Both the position numbers and the translations under genes were made by a program. Under the pieces are notes generated by a model that made no database searches, was not told where the DNA came from, and was given only the letters and a program-made list of their open reading frames with translations. From Nitrososphaerales archaeon TH5896 (lineage in GTDB: Archaea; Thermoproteota; Nitrososphaeria; Nitrososphaerales; Nitrososphaeraceae), in NCBI GenBank assembly GCA_014523625.1, contig JAATVP010000180.1:1-6349 (forward strand): 6,349 nucleotides of DNA. The letters run 5' to 3'. This document shows positions 1-5,629 of the stretch, in pieces; positions within the stretch are counted from its first letter, which is position 1; every line of letters starts with the position of its first letter.

Positions 1-1
1 C

Positions 2-262
2 ATTACTTCTGAACAAAAAAAAGAAGGTAATAAAAATATTGTTGTAGTCTCTGTGAAGGACGCAGGCCCTGGAATTGATTCAGAGATATTACCTAGACTA
101 TTTACGAAGTTTGCTTCAAAATCCGAAATAGGAGGTACAGGATTAGGTCTGTATATCTCCAAAAGTATCATAGATGCTCATAGAGGCAAGATTTGGTATG
201 ACAATAATATTGGGAAAGGAGCAATATTTAGCTTCAGTTTGCCAATCGTTTCAATCGAATAA
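2..262 (+). CDS. Sensor histidine kinase, C-terminal ATPase domain (partial, 5' end outside window)
   Basis: The reading frame is open to the left edge, so this is the last 86 codons of a longer gene and the GTG at 53 is internal. Visible motifs belong to the HATPase_c domain of histidine kinases: the G1 box DAGPGI (about 61-78), an F-box-like LFTKF (about 98-112) and the G2 box GGTGLGL (about 131-151), followed by the usual SKSIIDAHRGKIW stretch and a final beta strand ending FSFSLPIV. The N box, the phospho-accepting His and any sensor domains lie upstream and cannot be judged. In the family this domain binds ATP and phosphorylates the dimerisation-domain histidine, which then passes phosphate to a receiver. 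The gene converges on a receiver gene 37 bp away, so they are not co-transcribed; pairing is only a possibility. The gene ends with TAA at 260-262. Confidence 0.93.
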   Translation: MTSEQKKEGNKNIVVVSVKDAGPGIDSEILPRLFTKFASKSEIGGTGLGLYISKSIIDAHRGKIWYDNNIGKGAIFSFSLPIVSIE

Positions 263-299
263 ATATTCAGAAATGTTGAGGCTTTAACCTGGTTTGCAT

Positions 300-785
300 C
301 TACTCTAATTCTGCTCTAATGCGTTTTAATAGTTGTTCTGTAGTAATTGGCTTCTTAATGAAACAGCCTATGCTCTTAAGTGGATGTACTTCTCTTGCTG
401 CATTCATATTAATCTCTCCTGAAGTCATAAAACAAACTCTAACATTGAGGTCCCTCCTTACTAAATTCTGGGCTAATTGAAAACCATCCATCAAGGGCAT
501 GTTAACATCAATTAGTAATAATTCGTAAAAATTAGGTTTGAATTCTACCAAAGCAGTTACTGGATTATCAAAACCAAAAACCTGCATAGTTGGATCACTT
601 TCTAGTCCAACACGTAAGGTAAACACAATGTCTGGGTCATCGTCGATTACTAGGATCCTTTTGTGCCGTTGGAAGTCAGAAGATGCCAGTGATGAGGTTG
701 ATTTTATGTTGTTGTCTGACTTTACCTCTTCAGTGTGAACCGTCTCATTCTCTGGCTCTGGATCATCATTGGGAGCTCTATTCAC
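300..785 (-). CDS. Stand-alone response regulator (receiver domain protein)
   Basis: A 161-residue protein made of an acidic, polar N-terminal extension (about residues 1-40, probably disordered) and one receiver domain (about 42-160). The domain shows the acidic triplet DDD at 48-50, the phospho-acceptor Asp93 in LLIDVNMPLMDG, Thr121 in FMTSG and Lys145 in IKKP, so every residue needed for phosphotransfer is present. No DNA-binding or enzymatic output domain follows; it probably acts by protein contact or as a relay intermediate, as CheY-like single-domain regulators do. The start is GTG at 785: the in-frame TGA at 809-807 leaves no ATG upstream, and an AGGTGA Shine-Dalgarno-like element sits at 804-799, with a rather long 13-nt spacer. 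An AT-rich stretch (ATAAAATTTTTA, about 846-835) could be its TATA element. It converges with the kinase fragment at 1-262. Confidence 0.93.
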   Translation of the reverse strand: MNRAPNDDPEPENETVHTEEVKSDNNIKSTSSLASSDFQRHKRILVIDDDPDIVFTLRVGLESDPTMQVFGFDNPVTALVEFKPNFYELLLIDVNMPLMDGFQLAQNLVRRDLNVRVCFMTSGEINMNAAREVHPLKSIGCFIKKPITTEQLLKRIRAELE

Positions 786-798
786 TTTTTTCTGATCT

Positions 799-804
799 TC
801 ACCT
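799..804 (-). promoter_or_regulatory. Possible Shine-Dalgarno site of the receiver gene
   Basis: AGGTGA read on the minus strand matches the core complementary to archaeal 16S rRNA 3' ends. It lies 13 nt before the GTG at 785, which is longer than the usual spacing, so the assignment is tentative. It supports a GTG start because no ATG is available in frame. Confidence 0.35.
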
Positions 805-857
805 GTTCATTTTCAGTGTAACCTTAATAGGGTAAAAATTTTATGATTTCCTCTGAG

Positions 858-884
858 TGGTGAGCGAGGGCGCTGTTCCCACCA
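858..884. other. GC-rich bulged hairpin between the RHH and receiver genes
   Basis: TGGTG (858-862) pairs with CACCA (880-884), and immediately inside it AGCG (863-866) pairs with CGCT (871-874) around an AGGG loop, leaving a 5-nt bulge GTTCC (875-879) on one side. That gives nine pairs in a GC-rich island within AT-rich intergenic DNA. It lies downstream of the minus-strand RHH gene and upstream of the minus-strand receiver gene, so it could be a leader structure, a processing site or a terminator element; no T-run follows it directly on either strand. The role is unknown. Confidence 0.35.
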
Positions 885-953
885 TACACATTCTCTTAAT
901 TAGTTCTTTAAGGCAATCTATGTCAACACACTTGGGCTAATATATCATTTTTT

Positions 954-1196
954 TCAAGAAGGCCTTTTAAATCTAAATGATTTTGGATGCTGGGCATCCC
1001 ATGGTATATTCGTACGAGAGCGATATGAATCCAACATTTTCAATGTAAGCAGTCTTATCAGTTCTGAAACAGACGGATATTCGATCTTTCCACCAATATA
1101 GTACTCCCGTGCCATTTTCCGACAAAGCTCATAATCCTCATCAGTGAGTTTAGTCGACACTGCTTTAGACAATTTTTTGTTTCCCAATCTTTGCAT
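954..1196 (-). CDS. Small ribbon-helix-helix-like protein, putative transcriptional regulator
   Basis: An 80-residue basic protein. A short strand-like segment KAVSTKLT (11-18) is followed by a helix (about 19-33), a turn with GGKIEYPS (35-42) and a second helix SVSELIRLLTLKMLDSY (42-58), then a basic tail ending RFKRPS. This strand-helix-turn-helix order and the S-x-S-E-L-I-R start of the second helix resemble MetJ/Arc-type DNA-binding domains; small proteins of this kind are common in soil thaumarchaea. The fold call comes from pattern reading, not a profile match. The ATG at 1196 is the first start after an in-frame TGA at 1205-1203, and a TATA-like TTTATATTT is centred about 34 bp upstream, predicting a very short leader. 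It is divergent from the zinc-finger gene at 1426, and the 229-bp region between them contains the AGTAACT array, so autoregulation or control of the neighbour is possible but unproven. Confidence 0.75.
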   Translation of the reverse strand: MQRLGNKKLSKAVSTKLTDEDYELCRKMAREYYIGGKIEYPSVSELIRLLTLKMLDSYRSRTNIPWDAQHPKSFRFKRPS

Positions 1197-1225
1197 TAAT
1201 ACTCATTCCATATTTCTCGTTAACC

Positions 1226-1234
1226 AAATATAAA
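1226..1234 (-). promoter_or_regulatory. TATA-like box for the RHH gene
   Basis: TTTATATTT read on the minus strand, centred near 1230. Archaeal TATA boxes lie about 26 bp before the transcription start, which puts the start near 1204, only about 8 nt before the ATG at 1196. The spacing fits the short-leader transcription common in archaea. Confidence 0.5.
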
Positions 1235-1302
1235 GTATGCATGGAAACTCGGTTTATAGTAAGTCGATTTACTGGTAAACCTAGATTCGTAATAGAAGTA
1301 GT

Positions 1303-1319
1303 ATCTATATTATAAATAG
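1303..1319 (+). promoter_or_regulatory. Possible TATA element for the zinc-finger gene
   Basis: An AT-rich run, ATCTATATTATAAATAG. If used by archaeal TBP, transcription would start near 1336-1340 and give a leader of about 85-90 nt that contains the AGTAACT array and the purine-rich ribosome-binding region. An alternative AT-rich site lies at 1389-1400. Confidence 0.35.
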
Positions 1320-1366
1320 CAAATAGTAGATGAAGTGCACAACCTTAATATTGCTTCCTTTGCTGC

Positions 1367-1391
1367 AGTAACTGCAGTAACTACAGTTACT
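1367..1391. repeat. Phased heptamer array AGTAACT, two direct and one inverted copy (operator-like)
   Basis: AGTAACT occurs at 1367-1373 and 1376-1382, and its exact reverse complement AGTTACT at 1385-1391. The three units are separated by 2-bp spacers (GC, AC), giving a strict 9-bp period. The last two form a perfect 7-bp inverted repeat with a 2-bp gap (AGTAACTACAGTTACT). It lies 35 bp before the zinc-finger start and 170 bp before the divergent RHH start. Tandem short sites of this type are typical operators for dimeric regulators, including RHH proteins; the actual binding protein is inferred only from adjacency. Confidence 0.5.
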
Positions 1392-1401
1392 AATATCATA
1401 A

Positions 1402-1415
1402 AGGGGAGAGAGGAG
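1402..1415 (+). promoter_or_regulatory. Purine-rich Shine-Dalgarno region of the zinc-finger gene
   Basis: An uninterrupted purine stretch that contains GGGGAG (1403-1408) and AGGAG (1411-1415). AGGAG lies 10 nt before the TTG at 1426 and 13 nt before the GTG at 1429, which are the starts in the zinc-finger frame. GGGGAG lies 7 nt before an ATG at 1416 that is in a different frame and soon meets a stop (TAG at 1470-1472). The start is therefore ambiguous, and a third indel between 1419 and 1430 is conceivable. Confidence 0.5.
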
Positions 1416-1425
1416 ATGTTTATTA

Positions 1426-2394
1426 TTGGTGTCGAATCGGAGACTTTATCATTGTCCGCAGACGGGCTGTAGCCAAACTTCAAAAAGACGCTGGAATCTT
1501 CAAATTCATATAAAGAGAAAGCATAGTGTGAGATACCATGAATTGGCTCCTAAGATTGGACGCTACTCTGTCCCAAATAGTGAGAGGCAGCCTTCCTTTC
1601 ATGAAAATGAGACTCTATATCATCCAAGTACATCTGCAGACGAAACAAAGAATACTGAAACAATCATAGACAAACAGCTGGAGAATATTCGTAGATTTAA
1701 TGAGGCTAAACGTTTGATAAATGAATTTAAGCAAAACTCAACAGGCGAATCAAACTTAAATGAAATCACCAAATTATTGTTATTTCAAACAGCTTCTAGT
1801 GTGCTTCAAGGAAGTCGCAGCAGTCGTACAATGCCTACTAGGCAAGAGATTCTTCCTACTGGTTACCAGATCTCACTCTGCGATACATGTTTATCAGGGT
1901 GCAAATTGAGGCCGGTACTCTATCCGATAGAGATCGAAGCGTTAGCAAAGCTAGTTCATGAATGTGATCCTAACAATCTCTTTACAGGCGAGGAAATTCT
2001 GGAAAAGAAGCGTCAGATCAAAGTCCTTTTGGGAGATTATCTATCAAAGGTTATCAGCTCTAGAATTGGTCAGAGAGATGCCTATTTGAAGCCCATGGAG
2101 CTATCTCAGCATATTTTCTCCAAAGAAACACGAGAAAAATGGAAGCTTATTATTAGAAGACCCCTAATCGAAGAAAGGGATTGTATCAAAATCAATCCAT
2201 CTTGTGATTTAGAGAATAAAGACCACTGGTTTTGTCGAATAATCAGAGAATGTGACAACGATAACAACGTTAAGATAACCCAAAGTGAATTAGCGGAATT
2301 TCTTAGAATTGCAAGATCAACATTTGGAGTCTTCCAAGTTGATACAAGAGATCTTGCGAAGAAACGATATTTACTAATATATCTGGTGCTATAA
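1426..2394 (+). CDS. C2H2-type zinc-finger protein, C-terminus lost by apparent frameshift
   Basis: A 322-codon frame, read here from TTG 1426 (GTG 1429 is equally possible; no in-frame ATG). Near the N-terminus C10-x4-C15-x12-H28-x4-H33 fits the C2H2 finger spacing, embedded in basic residues, which suggests nucleic-acid binding; the usual aromatic residue after the second Cys is missing. A polar linker (about 35-110) follows, then a second Cys-rich site CDTCLSGC (152-159) with H178 and C180 nearby, and more Cys/His around 259-276. I recognise the type as a thaumarchaeal zinc-finger protein of unknown function, with no symbol. The last 11 or so residues (RYLLIYLVL and neighbours) look foreign: an extra A after the AAA at 2362-2364 would connect the frame to AKKTIFTNISGAIMARYGGP, which continues downstream. 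The gene is therefore probably a pseudogene, or carries sequencing errors in a homopolymer. It is divergent from the RHH gene. Confidence 0.75.
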   Translation: MVSNRRLYHCPQTGCSQTSKRRWNLQIHIKRKHSVRYHELAPKIGRYSVPNSERQPSFHENETLYHPSTSADETKNTETIIDKQLENIRRFNEAKRLINEFKQNSTGESNLNEITKLLLFQTASSVLQGSRSSRTMPTRQEILPTGYQISLCDTCLSGCKLRPVLYPIEIEALAKLVHECDPNNLFTGEEILEKKRQIKVLLGDYLSKVISSRIGQRDAYLKPMELSQHIFSKETREKWKLIIRRPLIEERDCIKINPSCDLENKDHWFCRIIRECDNDNNVKITQSELAEFLRIARSTFGVFQVDTRDLAKKRYLLIYLVL

Positions 2395-2598
2395 TGGCCA
2401 GATATGGGGGGCCTTGTTCTTGTCTCGATAAGCATGGTCGTCCTACTGGCTCCAGGCGTGAAATACAGGAGAAGGTGAAATAAAAAATTGGCAACAAATC
2501 TAAAAACTATACGTGCAAGAGCAAAAGAGGTACTTCAGAAAAATGTAGAACTAAGAGGAAGGGACAGCAAATTCATTAAAATGCTAGTACATAGCTGA
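2364..2598 (+). pseudogene. Displaced C-terminal part of the zinc-finger gene, in two frames
   Basis: Protein-like sequence continues past the stop at 2394. The first segment (2364-2483, another frame) reads TIFTNISGAIMARYGGPCSC, then LDKHGRPTGSRREIQEKVK, and ends at TAA 2481-2483. Omitting the single T at 2481 gives VKKKLATNLKTIRARAKEV and onward to VHS, ending at TGA 2596-2598 in the original frame. One deleted base near 2362-2364 and one inserted base near 2481 would thus restore a continuous protein of about 390 residues. The segment carries a PCSC...H cluster and a long basic helical tail. Alternatively ATG 2394-2396, which overlaps the upstream TAA as TAATG, could start a separate 29-residue peptide, but the fit of the repaired protein makes frameshift decay or assembly error more likely. 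The next gene, Tag, lies downstream on the same strand. Confidence 0.65.
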
Positions 2599-2667
2599 GC
2601 CGACTTCACCGTGCATTGCGTACCGATTATTAATGGTTTATGACTGGAAGATTTCTCAATCAAGATC

Positions 2668-2678
2668 TTTATATTTTC
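2668..2678 (+). promoter_or_regulatory. TATA-like box for the Tag gene
   Basis: TTTATATTTTC, centred near 2673, lies about 26 bp before the ATG at 2700. This is the spacing expected if transcription starts at the initiator codon itself (leaderless mRNA). It argues that the upstream in-frame ATG at 2640 is not the start. Confidence 0.5.
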
Positions 2679-2699
2679 ATGGATGAAGATACAAATTGT

Positions 2700-3320
2700 A
2701 TGAATCCGGTCCTCGTGAGTAGATGTTCATGGGCTGTTAATTCTAACGATCCCGAAATGCAGCTTTATCATGATACTGAATGGGGTGTCCCCGTACACAA
2801 TGATACTAAATTATTTGAATTTATAGTTTTAGAGTGTGCCCAGGCTGGATTAAGTTGGTCAACTATCTTGCGAAAGCGCCTGGACTATAGAAAGGCGTTT
2901 GTCGACTATGATGTAAAGAGGGTTGCAGAATTCAGAATGCCTCATGTAGAAAAATTATTACAATCTAAAAATATTAATATCGTGAGAAATAGATTAAAAG
3001 TCAATTCAGTCGTTACTAATGCCAGAGCATTCATCAAGGTACAGGATGACTTTGGTGCCTTTGATAATTATATTTGGGACTTTGTTGAAGGCAGAAGAAC
3101 TAAACATAACTTTTTCAAAGATTATAGCCAAATTCCAACAACGTCTACGGAATCAATTAATTTAAGCAAAGATCTTAAAGCAAGAGGATTTAGCTTTGTG
3201 GGTCCTACTATATGCTATGCACTGATGCAAGCAATAGGTATGATAAATGACCACACAACAAACTGTTTTCGACATAAAGAGTTAGTTGAAATGAAAGCCC
3301 CTAAGAACTCTTCAAAGTGA
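2700..3320 (+). CDS. tag: DNA-3-methyladenine glycosylase I
   Basis: Excises 3-methyladenine from alkylated DNA, starting base-excision repair. Homology to E. coli Tag is clear along the whole length: RCSW, YHDTEWGVP, LFEFIVLECAQAGLSW, ILRKR, NARAF, the IPTTS...SKDLKARGFSFVGPTICYALMQA block and the NDHTTNC end. Counted from the upstream ATG at 2640, the zinc ligands correspond to Cys29, His44, His205 and Cys209 (subtract 20 for the start chosen here), and Glu65 matches E. coli Glu38 in the base-recognition pocket; all are present. The start chosen is ATG 2700 (206 residues) because the family normally begins just before the RCSW motif and a TATA-like box sits 26 bp upstream. The alternative ATG at 2640 would add 20 residues without family counterpart and overlap the promoter. 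The gene has its own promoter and is followed 83 bp later by the acetolactate synthase-like gene. Confidence 0.93.
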   Translation: MNPVLVSRCSWAVNSNDPEMQLYHDTEWGVPVHNDTKLFEFIVLECAQAGLSWSTILRKRLDYRKAFVDYDVKRVAEFRMPHVEKLLQSKNINIVRNRLKVNSVVTNARAFIKVQDDFGAFDNYIWDFVEGRRTKHNFFKDYSQIPTTSTESINLSKDLKARGFSFVGPTICYALMQAIGMINDHTTNCFRHKELVEMKAPKNSSK

Positions 3321-3365
3321 TTAGATTGATCACTTGAGTAGGAGCTGAGCGAGTGGCCAAGACTA

Positions 3366-3375
3366 TTCATATATG
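3366..3375 (+). promoter_or_regulatory. TATA-like box for the acetolactate synthase-like gene
   Basis: TTCATATATG, centred near 3371, predicts a transcription start near 3397 and a leader of about 6 nt before ATG 3404. No Shine-Dalgarno sequence at usable spacing is seen. A T6 run follows at 3380-3385; it could also serve as a terminator for Tag transcripts, since archaeal RNA polymerase terminates at T-tracts. Confidence 0.45.
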
Positions 3376-3403
3376 GTGATTTTTTAGAAGAGACTATAGC
3401 AGG

Positions 3404-5089
3404 ATGAAAGCATCAGATCTTTTTATAAAGTGCTTGGAAACAGAGGGTGTAGAGTATATTTTTGGTCTTCCTGGTGAAGAAACAAATGACTTAATGATCT
3501 CTATCGCAAATTCGTCCAAGATTAAATTTGTCTTGACAAGGCATGAACAAGGAGCAGCATTTATGGCCGATGTCTATGGTCGATTAACCCAAAAAGTCGG
3601 GCTATGCCTTTCCACTTTGGGCCCAGGTGCTACCAACTTGACTACTGGTGTAGCAAATGCAAACATGGACAGATCTCCCTTATTAGCAGTAACTGGGCAG
3701 ACAAATACCGATCAACTACATAAAGAATCACATCAAAACATGGATCCTATTACCATGTTCAAGCCGATAACAAAGTGGAGATGGTCGATGCGAAATGCAG
3801 ACAGCATACCAGAAATTATTAGAAGAGCATTCAAGATAGCAATAGAAGAAAAAGGTGGTGCAGTTCATCTCGAACTACCACAAGACATAGCCAAAATGGA
3901 ATCTGATATCAAACCATTAAAAGCCGAAGAGACGTTAAGGCCAAGACCCAATAAAGATTTGATAAGAAATTCAGCCAAGATGATTTCAGAATCAAGACTC
4001 CCTATAATTCTTATTGGAAATGGATGCATGAGAAAAAATGGTAGTATAGTTTTAAGGAAATTTGTAGAAAGAACTGGGATATCTTCGGTAAATACATTCA
4101 TGGCGAAGGGCGTAATATCTGACAAGTCAGAGAGGCATTTACAAACTATCGGAATCAAGGAAGCAGATTATGCTCTGACAGCAATAAAAAAAGCAGATCT
4201 AGTAATAGCAATAGGATACGATCTTGTAGAATATAGCCCCAAAAATTGGAATCGTAATTTGAAGAAGAATATAATTCATATTGATTTTACTCCTGCAGAA
4301 GTCGACACATATTATCCTCCTACCATCGAAATCGCAGCAGATATTGAGTACACGATAGAAGCTATATTAGATGAGTTAGAAAGACAGGAAGAAAAGATGC
4401 GGAAGAATACTGGTTTAGAAGGATTTGAACACAGAAAAGTGATTCCGGATCTCTTCCAGAAAATAAAAAAAGAAGTAACATGGAGGATCGAGCGATATAG
4501 TAAGGATATTTCTTATCCCATTAAACCAGAAAAATTAATTGTCGATGTAAGAAATGCTTTAGCCGAAAATGATGTAGTCATATCTGATGTAGGAGCTCAT
4601 AAGTTGTGGATAGCAAAAGTGTACAATACTTACTCTCCTAACACATGCCTCATTACGAACGGTTTTTGTTCGATGGGATTTGCACTTCCCGGCGCTATTG
4701 CTGCGCAACTTATAAAACCAAAGCACAAAGTTGTCGCAATGTGTGGAGATGGCGGATTTTTAATGAATGTTCAGGAAATAGAAACAGCTGTTCGTCTAAA
4801 ATTACCCATAATTGTTGTCATTTGGTGTGATAGTGACTTTGGAATGATATCGCTAAAGCAATCTATGGAGTTCGGAAGAACGGCATTTACAAGGTTTACA
4901 AATCCAGATTTTGTAAAACTTGCCGAAAGCTTTGGAGCATTAGGATATAAGGTTAAGAACACTGAAGAATTTCAAACAATTTTGAAGGAAGCAAAAAATT
5001 CGGTAGCTATTCCAGTTATTATAGCTATAGATGTGGATTACTCAAGAAATAACATTTTATTGGAAGATAGTAACAACTTTAGAATATAG
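3404..5089 (+). CDS. Acetolactate synthase-like thiamine-diphosphate enzyme (AlsS type)
   Basis: A full-length 561-residue member of the TPP-dependent acetohydroxyacid synthase family, expected to be cytosolic and to condense two pyruvates into 2-acetolactate with loss of CO2. The N-terminal pyrimidine-binding domain carries FGLPGEE (20-26), the catalytic Glu48 in RHEQGAAFMAD, TLGPGATN (71-78) and Gln111 in SHQNMD. The middle domain has AIGYDLVEYSPKNWN (269-283), which resembles the IGYDPIEYDPKFWN segment I recall from Bacillus AlsS, pointing to the catabolic FAD-independent branch. The C-terminal diphosphate-binding domain has GDGGF (448-452) and then IWCDSDFGM (473-481). The Asp after the usual Asn is kept, but Asn itself is Cys475. 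No small regulatory subunit gene (ilvH/ilvN) is adjacent, consistent with AlsS-like enzymes. Exact substrate is not provable here: other TPP decarboxylases share the scaffold. It is transcribed apart from Tag. Confidence 0.82.
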   Translation: MKASDLFIKCLETEGVEYIFGLPGEETNDLMISIANSSKIKFVLTRHEQGAAFMADVYGRLTQKVGLCLSTLGPGATNLTTGVANANMDRSPLLAVTGQTNTDQLHKESHQNMDPITMFKPITKWRWSMRNADSIPEIIRRAFKIAIEEKGGAVHLELPQDIAKMESDIKPLKAEETLRPRPNKDLIRNSAKMISESRLPIILIGNGCMRKNGSIVLRKFVERTGISSVNTFMAKGVISDKSERHLQTIGIKEADYALTAIKKADLVIAIGYDLVEYSPKNWNRNLKKNIIHIDFTPAEVDTYYPPTIEIAADIEYTIEAILDELERQEEKMRKNTGLEGFEHRKVIPDLFQKIKKEVTWRIERYSKDISYPIKPEKLIVDVRNALAENDVVISDVGAHKLWIAKVYNTYSPNTCLITNGFCSMGFALPGAIAAQLIKPKHKVVAMCGDGGFLMNVQEIETAVRLKLPIIVVIWCDSDFGMISLKQSMEFGRTAFTRFTNPDFVKLAESFGALGYKVKNTEEFQTILKEAKNSVAIPVIIAIDVDYSRNNILLEDSNNFRI

Positions 5090-5130
5090 TCTGAAATAAT
5101 CCAGCCTTGACTCCCCTATTCACACACTTT

Positions 5131-5292
5131 TTACATCCTGCTATCAGGCATAGTAATAAAAGGCGTATCTGCACATATTTCTTTAACGTATCTCGAATGA
5201 ACTTTGGGATCAAATTTCGCTATCATGAAATACTATCTTCCATAGTGTCCTTCATCTTCTTCTAATTGCCTTCTTAATAACTTCGAAATCTC
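5131..5292 (-). pseudogene. Possible remnant of a minus-strand gene
   Basis: Read on the minus strand from 5292, the frame gives EISKLLRRQLEEDEGHYGR, a TAG, then YF and from ATG 5226 a 31-residue peptide, beginning MIAKFDPKVHSRYVKEI and ending MPDSRM, that stops at 5133-5131. The composition looks protein-like (charged amphipathic segment, few rare residues), with one stop in about 53 codons. That could be a decayed gene or a tiny ORF, but a run of this length can also arise by chance in AT-rich DNA, and I do not recognise the family. No promoter or ribosome-binding site is evident. Confidence 0.22.
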
Positions 5293-5341
5293 TCAGGTCC
5301 AGCTAGAATAAGAAGTAGAAAGAAGACTAACTGGACCCTGA
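5293..5341. other. Long imperfect hairpin with a purine loop
   Basis: The left arm TCAGGTCCAGCTAG (5293-5306) and right arm CTAACTGGACCCTGA (5327-5341) are complementary over about 13 pairs, with one mismatch and one bulged C. The 20-nt loop (5307-5326) is almost all purine on the plus strand. It is the strongest secondary structure in the 5090-5800 gap. Transcribed from either strand it would form a stable stem; there is no adjacent T-run that would make it a classical terminator. It could be a small RNA, a remnant of a mobile element end or a protein-binding site. Confidence 0.5.
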
Positions 5342-5597
5342 ATGAATGCTATTAATAGATAATTTGTGCATCTAGATAAACATGCTAATACAATGTATAG
5401 TGTAAGAGCAAAAGAAGAAACTACATGAAAGTCTTAGAAAATATTGGTAAATAAAAGAAAATCCAAACTCTACCTAACGGAATTACCCATTTAGGTTGAA
5501 GTCATGAAAGAATTCCTACTGACCACAATAGCGAAGTCCTACCAACTTTTGTCACCATCGTACTCAGTTTAGTTTAGGCTATGGCAATCTCTTAAAG

Positions 5598-5605
5598 TAT
5601 AAAAT
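5598..5605 (+). promoter_or_regulatory. TATA-like box before a possible small ORF
   Basis: TATAAAAT, centred near 5601-5602, lies about 28 bp before the ATG at 5630, near the spacing of a leaderless archaeal promoter. AT-rich boxes are frequent by chance in this gap, so the site alone proves little. Confidence 0.3.
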
Positions 5606-5629
5606 ACCGTAGCAATGCCCTGTAAACAT

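Noticed and set aside
689..719. C/D-box-like pair GTGATGA (689-695) and CTGA (716-719) on the plus strand
   Set aside because: It is antisense within the receiver gene, lacks convincing C'/D' boxes and a terminal stem, and such short motifs arise by chance.
1241..1315. 24-codon open frame in the RHH/zinc-finger intergenic region
   Set aside because: Too short to distinguish from chance, with no ribosome-binding site and overlapping the probable promoter of the zinc-finger gene.
1361..1391. CRISPR or tandem-repeat array
   Set aside because: The units are 7 bp with 2-bp spacers and only three copies, far too short for CRISPR; an operator is the better reading.
2394..2483. Separate 29-codon gene translationally coupled through TAATG
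   Set aside because: Repair of two single-base indels joins this segment to both flanks as one protein, which is a simpler reading; kept only as an alternative in the pseudogene entry.
2106..2497. Minus-strand open frames opposite the zinc-finger gene
   Set aside because: Their sequences are the antisense of a protein-like plus-strand frame and show no domain or start signal.
3340..3366. tRNA-like D-arm phrase (GAGCGAGTGGCCAAGA) before the acetolactate synthase-like gene
   Set aside because: No acceptor stem, anticodon arm or T-arm (GGTTCRANYCC) can be folded around it.
3865..4158. 97-codon minus-strand open frame inside the acetolactate synthase-like gene
   Set aside because: It lies antisense to a well-conserved coding region and has no recognisable motif.
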